From Apostichopus japonicus (Eukaryota; Echinodermata; Holothuroidea; Aspidochirotida; Stichopodidae), in NCBI RefSeq assembly GCF_037975245.1, contig NC_092570.1, positions 5,399,001 to 5,463,000 on the forward strand: DNA of 64,000 nucleotides, read 5' to 3'. Within the stretch, counting starts at the first letter, position 1, and each line of letters opens with the position of its first letter. The position numbers and the translations under genes are program-made. This document shows positions 23,824-35,800 of this stretch, in pieces. The notes under the pieces were generated by a model. That model worked only from the letters and a program-made list of their open reading frames with translations, was not told where the DNA came from and made no database searches.

Positions 23824-26800
23824 AACTAATTAGGATTTTCAATTTGTAGTGAGTTGAAAAATCCAGAACAATGTAAGAACTTCCAGCCTCCACCGGGATT
23901 CGAACCCGGGCATCCCACTTTTTAAGCGGACACCCTAGGCTATGGACGCTGATTATATGTCCAGAGGTTCGAAACCGGTAAGGAAGGTCGTAATTCCACT
24001 GTAGGCGTTTGTCACCTGTATCAAACAATACTAGTTCTGTTTTGGTGACATATTTGCCGTACTCTAGAGATCAAACATGATGCTAACCAACTCAAAATCA
24101 TTTGTGATTGCTAAAGTTGGATCTCAAGAGATACTTTGAACAGACTTTGTTAATGAAATGGAAGTAAATGACAAAGGCAAATGAATATATATATATATTT
24201 GAAATTGTAGTGAGTTGGAAATCTATATATAAATATATGTTAATGTATATATATATATATGTATATTATATATATCTTTATATTATATATATATATATTA
24301 TATATATATATCTTTATATTTTCTGTATCTACCCAGCCCATTATACTCATTTGAATAGAGAATACACAGATTGTATCCCAATGACATGCAACATATAGGA
24401 TAAGAGGAAACAAATCCTAGATTCTCTCATAAACGGAATCCATGACGACGTGGACGCATCCTTCAAGTTAGACACAAGATGGAAAAGGAAGATAATTGCA
24501 ATTTGCAGGCATTTCACTCCCACACACATTTATCTTTCGTTCTGCGAGTAGTCTTTATCTGAAATCTGTAAAGCTCGTCCGCCCTCTGTTGTCGTGAATG
24601 AGCTTGTACGTATTGCTTCTTAATCGTTCAGCACATTTCCGTAATGTTGGTAGTCTGCAGGGTCTATATAAAAGGTGACTAACCTATGAGCCACTCTCTT
24701 ACATATATTCTGGATATGAAGAAGCTACAGCAATTATATAATATCCAATAATGCATATGCAATGTCTTGTCTTCTGTATGGTTTGAAGAATATTTTATCG
24801 GCCAAAAAATGTTCCTTTTGTGACAAACCATATCTCTTAGTACTTAGCTTTGTCCAGAAGCTGTGTTATATTTAAGAAAAGAAATAAAATATCTCCCTCA
24901 CCCCATCCCCTTCCCCCTTTCCAAAATAAAGCATAAAAATGGCAAAACAAATAGGATAGGCCTTAAATTCTTCAAAATGGCTTAAAGACAATATAGAGAC
25001 TAGACCACCTTTATGAGACTCTTTCTTTATTTGTGGATTCATAACAAATTTTTAACTTTGCACCAATGATTGGCTGCTGTCTGACTGATATGTATATATA
25101 TTTACAAACACACACACACACGTTATCATCTATCAGAATGCCTACTGCACTATGATACCAAGCAAGCCACAGGAATTTAGTCCATTACTGCACTGCACAC
25201 TGTTGCTGGCCTGTGTACGTCTGATAGCAGCAGTCCACAACTGTGTATTATAGCCCTATATGTTGGCAGATTAGCTGTGACCATTCCTCCCACAGGAGTT
25301 TACTTCTCTGTCACGTAGTTTGCCATTGCACATTTCTTTATTTTGATGGTTGTAGACATGGAAGGCACTTGCTACTATTTTTGCCTTCAATATTCAAGAT
25401 ATTCAATCGAGACCAGAATTATGTCAGTTTGTGTGTAAACAAACTGGTGGTAAGAAATATGCAAATATACCTTTAAACCCCCTGAATGAAAATGGAAACT
25501 GCCATCTTCCTGTGTACCCTTGAACAAAGACAAGGGAAAGAATGTACAGGTATTATGCATGTATCAGCTGCATACATTTTGACTGACACAGTGGCCTACG
25601 TGATCAAAGCCGTGTGTGCACACTTCATGGCTTATTTAGTGGTTACCATTCATTGGTAGCTTACTACTTGTGAGGTATAGGATTGTTTAGGTTTTGTGAA
25701 ATACCGTAACACCTGTGGACCAGGAGGGATACTAAAAAATTTTTTGGGGATCACTCTTAAATTTGGAGCTGCCTGTAGCTACTGCATTTTCTGTGTGTTA
25801 CCTGGGATTTTTTCATCAATGAACTGCTCTCGTTGGCTGTTTTCCAAGGTAGGAGTGGCCTTATTCATCATTAGGCAGTTTCTGTTCTGTCTCTCTTCGT
25901 GGAGAATTTCAGAGTGAGAGAGAGGCATTGACTGTTGTTGTCTGTATGGTCTGTCGTGATACTAATACTATGGTAGTGTGTAGAGATAATGTAGTCAAGG
26001 CAAGCAGCTACCGGCAGCCGGTGTAATTAACCAACACAGTGTACTCGTAGATCGCTCTGTACTACTACAGCTGATTTCAGATATAGTGAAAAAATTGAAC
26101 AAAGCTTAGTCGCTGGGCGGTGTTCCGCGAATGTAGAATATCGGACTGACTTTTTTTTTTATAGGAATATGACAAGTCTCCTTCTTGGTAAGAAATTAAG
26201 ACCTTTAAACGATGTTGCCTAAACCGACGTCGATCTTAAGTGTGTGTATCCTAAAAGTAAGTCGTGTTAGTCAGTATATCACATCCAATGTGGATTTCAG
26301 TCAAACTGATCTTGTTAGTTCGTTAAGCTGTATGAAGTGTTAATATGTCAATAATTTTTTTACGCACGTTTACTACGGGCAAGGCATAAATCGACCGAGA
26401 TGACAGACATCTCAATGTGATTGATTCGTTGATAACATTTCAGGGGTCAGTTTAAAATATAGAATATTATGTCTAATAAGATTAAGGTTTGTTTTTGGTA
26501 TTTATATTATTTTCAGTGAATCTTGATCATGAACATTTAATAATTCTTTCTGATGTATGCCATCACAGCTGACAGTGTTAGAAAAAGTTATAAAATTCAG
26601 TCACGTTTTGCCTGCAGTATTGCTGCTGTTATGCGTTATGATTTATGCTGCTGTATTGTAACTTGCTTTATGCTGCAGTATTTGCGTTATGCTGTTGTGT
26701 ATGCTGCTGTATTGTAACTCATAATAACATGCCACTGAATGTTTTTATTTAGCCTTAAGCCTACCTTCCTACATAGCAAATCCTATGCAGTATTAACATC

Positions 26801-29800
26801 CATATAATTATACAATATTTGATTTTCACTTTGTCTTGTCCACAGCCATTTAAGTTTCAAAACAGTAAGAAAATTCAAAACGTCCTTTCAGTTCTTTAGC
26901 TTAACGTGGGTAGAGCTTGTGTGGTACTTTATGGGGAGGGAGAGGGGAACAATGTGTGTCTCTCTGTTAATAAAAGCCTTCTGCAATTGCTGGCAGATTT
27001 TTCTGTATTAAATTGCCGTGAAGGTGCCACATTGGGATGGCAATACAGCTTGTTCATGAATAGATGATAAGATAAAGGGGAAGCGGTAAGTTTAGCCATT
27101 TCCATCATTTTACTGTGTCTTAGAATTCCTTTTAGAGTTCTCACTCAGTCGAAAAGATGGAAGTATGATATGGTAGTAAGCTTTATCTGGAGGGAGGAAG
27201 CTCATCACATTGTGGAACAGCTATTAGGCCTATTAGTGTAAGGCTATAGAGCATTTTGCTGCCATGCCCACAATTTAGCCACAATATAGTAATATAAACA
27301 ATTGCAGGGTCCGAAATTGACAAACGATTTGATTTGTAGTACTTGCTACTACTCTGTAGTTGTTTGAAAGTAGTTCATGTTTAGATTTTATCGAACATTA
27401 CACAGTATTTCAATGGAGAGATGTGAGAAATTTTACACACCAAAATCCTATATGCACTGTTGCATGTTCTGATTGGTCAATCATGTTTGAACTCAGCAAA
27501 TGAAAATGTGATATTTTGTACATATGTTCCACCTCACATATAAAACAACAACGAGGTAAATGAATCTGGAGGATTCATGTCAATTGGGTGCGCGCGTACC
27601 ATGTATGGAGGGTCATGTGATGTGTTCCAGGGTGGTACTATACTGATATTTCTCTGTAGCAGTTCGAGAACAGTGTTAGTGACTTCGTGAAAGATTGGTC
27701 GGTTCGGACATGGGAAATAACGGCATAAGAAGGTACTGGTACTTCAGGCCTACGAAATAGTGCTAATATGCTAACGTTCAACCTTATTCTCTTGAATGAA
27801 GGCAGGCTTTCTACATAATCTTACTTATTAATACAGCCCTAGGGCAAGCTTTGTCTCATATGGCCTAACGTTATTAATACACGCTATAAGTTAATGTAGA
27901 AATGGGAAATGTTTAGTTCAGTGCAACCACGGAATTCTCCATGGAACAGAGCCTAATGCTGCTCGACGGGAATATAGCTATCACGTTAGGCTACAGGCAC
28001 GGTTATTGCTAGGTAACGGGTGTCGTCTGCTGCTCTAAGCACGCAAACACATTTACGTACTAGTTGGGTGAAATAATCATGCGTAATAGGGAGAGTAGTA
28101 TATTAGTACCACCCTGGAACACATCACATGACCCTCCATACATGGTACGCGCGTACGCCCGTATTTACTGTGTGATAGTTTCTCCAGATTCATTTACCTC
28201 GTTGTAAAACAAACCAAAAACAGCTGTTTCGGGGGATGATGATACCATGAAGCTACATTATAGAATCCAAGACAAAATAGCCGCTCTTCAAATTAGAGGC
28301 GACGACTGTTTCACTTGGAATCTTTTGGACTCATTTTGGTAAAATCCAATATAATCGGGTGTATTAGTTAGAAATATTCATTGCCTATCACATATAATTG
28401 TCTGGTTTTATCGTGAACTTCCCCTTTTAAGTTGGATTGTTGCTTAACTTGATATATACAGTTGTTGGTTAATAGCTGGTATGTGTAGGCCAACATTCTT
28501 TGGGACATCTGGACCCCCAAAAAAATATCCTGGCCCATTATTGGGCCGGGTGGGCCCAAACTTTATTTCCACCTCAAATGCATTTTGGGGCACATGCTTT
28601 GGGCTTGAATTTGTGGCACATATTTTTGGGACTATCTGGGCCCAAATTTTTGGGGGCCAAATATATTTTTGAGCCAATGTCTTTGGGCCACATATTTTGG
28701 GACCATTTAGGCGCAAAATTTAATCGGGCATTGCTGCTCTAGTTTTTAAACTTATTCATGCCTGCTGCATAGAAAATGAAGTCGATACAGCTTTGATACC
28801 AAAACATCCGTTCTGTGCTCTTGTAATGCCACTTTCTTCCAGACACATTTAAAGATGAACGATAGTAATTTTTCACCATCGACGAAAAAATACGATTTTA
28901 TTCAAGAGTATTCTAGTTGGTTTCCATTTTACACATGTGAAAATTCAAGTCAATCCGATGTTGGGAAAGGCTTAAAAAAAATTCCTAAACTCGTTGATTT
29001 TTTAAACAAAAATTGGGCTTTTCGCGAAAAGCGATATGATGATCACGTGATCTACAGTGACATGTGACGTCATTATGATGATAACAACGTGAGCTCGGCG
29101 TAGTGTACTTCAGCAGTGTGCACTTAGTGTGTAAGTTTAGTTGCAACCTACTCTATATTGGACTCGACAAACAACGTAAACCACTAGCAAAATCCAAGAA
29201 ATTGCGTTGTAGGGGGATGCAACAGAACGAATGTGGACTCTACAATAAGTTTTTTCAATTTTCCAAGCGGAAAAAGTAGTGAGAGATATCGGAAACTCTG
29301 GATACGATTTGTGAGGAGAACCAGGAAAGACTCCATCGCACCAGGAGTTTCTCATGGCAAGAATGTGACAGTTTGTTCTGCCCACTTCACAGAAGATGAT
29401 TCTCGGGCCCAATTGAAATTTGCGTGTGGCAAGGTCACTAAAGTAATAAAAGTTTGAAAGATTGATGCTTTTATGCCGCGTTATTTATATATATCCCGAT
29501 AAATGCAACAGTAAGTGTTGGAACTGGAAGACATGTCAGACGTGAACAACCTAATGACTATGTGAGGAGAGAATCCACGTGCAAATTTCAATTGGGGCAT
29601 GGACGTCGCTTAGGCAGAGGTTTTTGGGGCAGAGATGTGTTCATACCCTCTAAACCACTTTAAATGTAATACGAATAGGCAGGGGCGGGATTTGAGTTGT
29701 GGAAGTGGGGGGCAAACCTGCCATCAAGACTATCTAAGCGGAGCGCCACCATCGGTTGGCGCGGAGCGTATAAGAAATTTTTTGGCTTTACAAACCCTCC

Positions 29801-32800
29801 AGATGGCCGGAAACGGCACTTCCCGAGTGCTCTAAGCTGCATGTACCCATCCTTGAAATATGGATCTCATGTCTGCAATTGTATCTAGATAGTTAATTAT
29901 CGTGTAACAATTTGAAGAGGATTGATAGTATAACATATGGTCAGATGGTGATGTACAACTTTTGTTATACGTCAGTATCTAAGCGGAGCGCCATCATCGG
30001 TTGGCAAGGAGCGTCGAAATTTAAGCAAAAAGGAAATCCTACATCAGCAAATATGACACCTCTGGTAACAATAAATCACATATAGACAGTTCTTTCCCCC
30101 TAAAATTATTAGTATATTGTGCATTCTACCGATCAAGAATATGTTCAGCACCCATTTCGAAATTCTCCCCGCGGCCCCCACTTCTTGGAGCACTTGGCAA
30201 ATATTGGGGGCTGAACATACCTTCACCCCCCCCCACTTTTATGCAAAACCAAACGTTTCATTCATCATCGAGAATAGATCCGAAAACGGAACTCAAAGCC
30301 ACACATTACTTTATCGGCCCTACCGAAACTGCCGAGTGCTGTATACTGTAACAATGTATTTAATGTGTTACTGTGTTAGTGCCAATTTGTAATTTACATT
30401 ATTCGATTTGCATGCATCATTCCAGGATTTCGAGCAGTAAAGAAATTACATCGGCATTGCCATTGCATATTGTTGAATTACACGGGGGGGGGGGGGGGGG
30501 TGTCATGTGTCAGTATATTGAATTTAATTATTGATATACCCAATATGCAAATTTGGCTTTCGTAAATCGTTTCTCAATTCAAATCTCAATCACAAATCAA
30601 TTCCTGAAGCTAGCACTGTAGCACATCACATGCAGAATTGAATCGCTAGTTTGTTAGCTCCAGGATTCGTAACCTGTGCTGCGAACCATGTGCTAGCTCT
30701 AGCTCCAGTTATTCTGCATGCTTCATGCTACTATGTTAATCACAAATTCGACTTAGATTCGAATCAAATAGGCCTATTTTGATAGAGCTGTTGTGGGGGA
30801 ATAATTTCGATTAGGGTTGTGCACATTTGTCTGCAAAAACGACAAAAAAAAACTAAGGTCTGGGAAAAAGTGGGGGGGCAAATGCCCCCTCTTGCCCCCC
30901 CCCCGTAATCCCGCCCATGCGAATAGGAAATGTGTATGCTCGAGCGAAACAAAACATCGTGTAAGTATTACTTACGGTAGCGCACACTGTCACTTATGTT
31001 TGCACAGTGTGAAAGTACCGTTTGCGGACCTACGTGAAGTTGGGCTAGAATACGATTCCTCCTGAAGCCCAAACCACGAGGCATGCATGTGAATAAACGC
31101 AATAGGCATTGCATGTAGTGAAAAAATTGTTCGAGCTCAGTAGACTAACAACTCGATTGAGTTCAAATACGGTTGTATTTCAAGCTCAATGAAACCTTTC
31201 TGTTGGATTTAATGACGCACGGAACAAGGAACGTTTATGTTTTACAATAGGCCTAGTGCATACAAGCGAATCTACTTTGTTTGGAACTTTGGATTTTCGT
31301 TCGGATGTTATACTAATCTACGTTTGAGACTATCATCACTATTGTTATTGTGCCAGTTTGACTGGTAAGTGAGCACATTCATACATCACTCTGTATAAAA
31401 CCCGCCAAAAATGTGATCTTGAGATTTACGTTACTTTGGGTCAGCTTGCGAGTTACCTCTTCAGATATTGGGAAATCGTTGCGAAATCGCCGCAAATTTC
31501 GTAAAAAAAAAACTTGTAAACACGTGGTGAAGAAATCAAGAAACACTATGATATTCATTATCTATTTATGTCTTGAACATTACGCCGGAAAATAACAGTT
31601 ATGCTGACACGAAATGCACGCACAGCTCCGTACTGAACAGTGCACAACAGAAAAGATCATCACAGTGACGTCATTCACTGACCTGAGGGCTGTTCAAGGT
31701 CGTTGCAGTGTTTGCAAATTCCTAAATTACGGAGGCGAAAAAACGATGTTTTAATTCCCTTTTTTATAACTTTCCGGTGTGCTATTTGGAAAATAAAAAA
31801 AATATGTTGCTTGGTAACATGTAAACTACATTATATATGAAAATGAGAGATTTTTTTTCTGTCACTATCGTTCTACTTTAACATGGCTGTGGTATATCCA
31901 CAATTTGGGGCTTTTGCTGATGTATAAATTATATCCATGTAGGTTTTTGAGGAGAAAACATGTTTTTAATATGATCCTCCTGTTCCAGGTAACCTGTTCA
32001 TTGCTAACAAGCAGGAGTTGAGGCAGAAATGATAGATGTGGGTGTCCAAATTTTTAAAGTGGGTGTCCTACCTTTTTCGGGCAACATGATGAAGAAGGCA
32101 TCATTGGGATCACCATGCGATCGCCCCTCAAGGCAAGAGTCAAGGGGGCCCTTGGTGGGGGTTGTGGAGGCTAGCGGCTAGCTGCCTAAACCCCTGATAA
32201 CAAATGGGAATTTTGAATAAGTTTTATGCTGTCGGGTGTGTCGTATTTAAAGTGAACCAGTAATGTTGGAACCTGTGTGTAGCCGAGTCTGTCAAAAGGC
32301 TGTGACAGTTCACTGTAGATATTTGCAAAAATAATATGACTGGCCAGTGGCCAGTCTTTCATGGTCTGATATCATCAATTGATAGTTCTTCCTTCCTAGC
32401 TTTCCAATTTTAAGTTATCTGAATGAAAGTACTGTACGTGAAATATCGGCTGATAATTACTCTCGTTGTTGTATTATTTATTGTGAATAATCACCTAAAT
32501 GTCTATGAACCAAAGTTTGGTACTGTTACCGATTGACCCTTTGACTTTTTAACCTTTTAACCGATTGCACAACACTCTGTGGTGTATCTCCGAAAACTAG
32601 CGTGAGGTAGAAGAATGCATCCTTTAGTGATGACATCAAATCTAAACGTCCAAAGTAAAATCGGCCATGTTTTAATGAAGGGATTTCCTCTTTAGTCCAG
32701 ACATCTGTCCAGACAGTTTGGTCAATCAGACTAAGCATTCGCCTCTGAGGGTATGTATACTCACGACCCTGGTCGGGAGTCCTCTGGACCCTTCATGTCT

Positions 32801-35800
32801 GAGGACATCATCCTTCAATGCGTAATCTGCCAATTTTTAATTCTTCTTTTTGAAGAGTACAGTTGCTTTAAAGGCACCAAAGGTTTTCCATCCTGTCACA
32901 GTTTGTTATAAATGGGTCTGGCACATGTATAATGCACTCCATGACTTGCTTCTCGATTACCGACAATATGTTAAATCTGTAATGGGTATCCCTCTCTTAC
33001 ACGGAGAGCTCCGTTCTTCTCGACTGCTTCTCGTCTCTTCGTAGTCGACAGTCACGAGAACCCTTCCTCTCATCGTCATTTACCACGCTTTGTAGTTTGC
33101 ACCATATTGCGTGGCTTCTCTAACATTGGAAAGAGAACAGTACAGACTCTGCATGTGATTATTGTCTGCATTTGGAAGGTAATACCTTGTGGTAAGGAAG
33201 AAAGGAAGGCTCTATTACATGATTACCGAATTTGCTGCCTTTCTTTAGTTTTGTGGGGTGGGGTGGGATGGGATGGGGGGAGGGGGAAGGGTGAGATCAT
33301 TGTCATGTCTATTGTCAAGTCCAAAATTCAGGGTATCTTAATCACTTCTTCAGTGATACAGATAAGGTGAATGAGAACTACAATTGTATTGTGTTCATGT
33401 CCAGGTGATGGAGTAGGCATCAGGTGAAAATGAGATAATGCTTCTTGCAGTGTATATTCATCTAGTTCTAGAACAGATCTGTTATTCAAGCCCAAAACGT
33501 CTCAGATTTGCATAAAACTTGTAATTAAGTCCTGCAGTGATGATTGTTTTAACAAACAGTAACATGGATGATATTCGATAATTTCCTTTTATCATTTGCA
33601 TAGCACTTACCTGTCTCCACACAAAACTGCACTTTCGATTTACTGTAGCTAAGGCTATTGTTTTAAAACCTGGACCCTCCCTATATAATGGAACTGTTCC
33701 ATTTGCCCACTCTGGTAGTCTACAAAGATGGGAATGGTCCGTACTCCGTAGATGTCAATTGAGTTGTAAGGAATCAACTAGGGTGCCATTAAAGCCTCTT
33801 GGTTTTAGTTCATGTCCTAAAAATAACCGGCCATCACCAGTTTTTCTGCTCTATAGAAGTGTTAAATTTGTTGAATGAAGCATTAACTTTGAATAAGTGA
33901 CGGATAAATTTGAACGTTAGCTGTTATTTCTCTTTAATGCACTACCTAACCTGACTGAATTGGTATCATTTTAAGATTGCGCCCCCCCATTGACCCACTT
34001 TCAGGTCATGGCCCACTCCATGATGAAATTTTTGAAAACAACAAGTGGTTCCCCCAAGAACCCCTGAAGTATTATCCTTGTTGTGTTAGTTCCTGAGGAA
34101 GCCATGGAACTTCATTTAAGTTGACCAGTGCATTGTTGAAGCGTTCTGAACCCAATGCATTGCTGACAGAAGTGATGTAATACTCTTCACTCCTCAGTTT
34201 ACCTGTCTCCTCACAACATTTGCACCCTGGCTCTACCCTGCCTGGAGTGACCTGGTAACCCATTGTACCAAAGCAAAGGAAGATGCTACCCTGCTGTACT
34301 TCAGCAGCTTTTCTGCCTCATTTTAATATTACTTCAATCGAAATTGCAATTGATCAAACTTCCATGCCCTCTTAGATTTTTTTGGCCAAATGAATATTCA
34401 TGAGTGAATGATTTAATAAGTTTCTCGTTTCTCAACATATCGTCATCCAGACAGTCATCTCTGGCAAATCAGAATAATAACGTGCAAAAGAGCATATTCG
34501 AAAAAATATAAAAAATTACCACTTTTGACTTCATTCATTGGCAATTGCCCTATGACCGCCCAAGCTAATAAACTAGATTGTTGTGTTCATTGTTGACAAT
34601 ATCCGAGTCAAGGATTTTACCCAAATCAACACAAAAAAAGCACCATAGTTTTTTTTTATATTATTTATTTGTTTAATATTGGTCTCAGGTGGTTTGAAGG
34701 CTTAAAAATATTGCAAGAAAAGTTGGCTTTTTGTCCTACCAACAACCATGATGCTATAGAAAGGTCAAAACATCTATAATTCAAAATTCTAACCAACACT
34801 CTTCCGGAGTGAAGCTCCGATTTGACGTATAAAGGCAGTACAAAAGGCAGTACTTGGGACGACGTTTGTAAACTAGAATGTGAAATGTTGATTCGCTTTG
34901 GTAAGTAGCAAAACCGATGTTGTTTTTGGCAAAGATACTATAAAGTCCAAAGTCAAAATTTAGTTCAAAACCAACATACACAACTTAACAGACATATTGT
35001 CATCTTGAGTATGACCTACCTGTAAAAATATGTCCCAAATCACTACATTAAAGGAACTCATTAGAATTATTAACAATTAACTAAATCAATTTGACACAAT
35101 ATAGTTGATTTTCTTCTCATATCTAATGGCTCTTGTTTAACATTCAAAACTCTTCCAGGGAGTTGTGTTTTCTTCTTCAGAGATACATGTCTACAACAGG
35201 TCGCTACGCTGCGACGGTCACCATCGCTATACAACACAAAAACGATATATTATATAGCACTAAGTGTATTAAAGGCGTCTTGCAGTTGTGGAATGAAGGG
35301 TTGTAAGCAGTGCTTTCCACCTACGAGAATACTCTAACAATATTGCAATGTGATGTGGGATGATAAGTAGATGTACTGTAATATCTACTTTTATTGTATT
35401 CCCTAAACAATACTTGCTAAACCTGTCTCTCATGAGAAATAGGGAGATTTTAAAAATGTTACATCCCAAAATATCAGGATATTAGGGGGGGTGGGGGGAA
35501 TTGGCAGAAGTGGACAAAATCCAGCAGAAACAAGATATCGTTAATATGAAAGGTACTGTAGATAGCTTATACACATTTTGGGGTTGTACACATTGCAACA
35601 ATAACAAAGGCTATATATGTTACGGTACAGTAGTTTTCGAGCTATTGTTAACGCTTCTGAACACAATGACATAGGCGTTATCATTTTATGCCATCATTAT
35701 GCGATGAAAGAACTGAATTTTCTCCACAATCCTAAGGCAGGTAGGTGTGAAGAAAGGTGAACGTGCAGTGCAGCCCATTTCTGATCGCAGTTTTACCCAA

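Larger units (their letters stand above)
28849..31881 (+). mobile_element. Kolobok-like DNA transposon with THAP remnant, decayed
   Basis: Both ends carry TTAA (28849-28852 and 31878-31881). Just inside them, AGATGAACGATAGT on the left matches AGTAGAACGATAGT read inward from the right, giving short terminal inverted repeats. A TGACGTCA octamer lies 216 bp from the left end and 208 bp from the right end. The inside holds a coding remnant of a THAP zinc finger (29185-29457). TTAA duplications together with a THAP-bearing transposase are traits of the Kolobok superfamily; P elements also carry THAP but make 8-bp duplications. Removing the nested 1.24 kb element leaves about 1.8 kb, so it is internally deleted and non-autonomous. 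Confidence 0.65.

Noticed and set aside
23886-23949. Functional tRNA gene
   Set aside because: The D arm is too short and the SINE body and simple-repeat tail follow; it is a tRNA-derived SINE head.
28444-28716. Repetitive Gly-Pro-Lys type ORF on the minus strand
   Set aside because: It is a direct consequence of the GGGCCC-rich sub-repeats of repeat B, with open frames on both strands.
29680-30919. P-element identity for the nested element because of the 8-bp duplication
   Set aside because: The THAP remnant lies outside it, in the host element, and no P-type coding sequence is inside; the CA-starting GC-rich ends fit hAT better, though no transposase confirms it.
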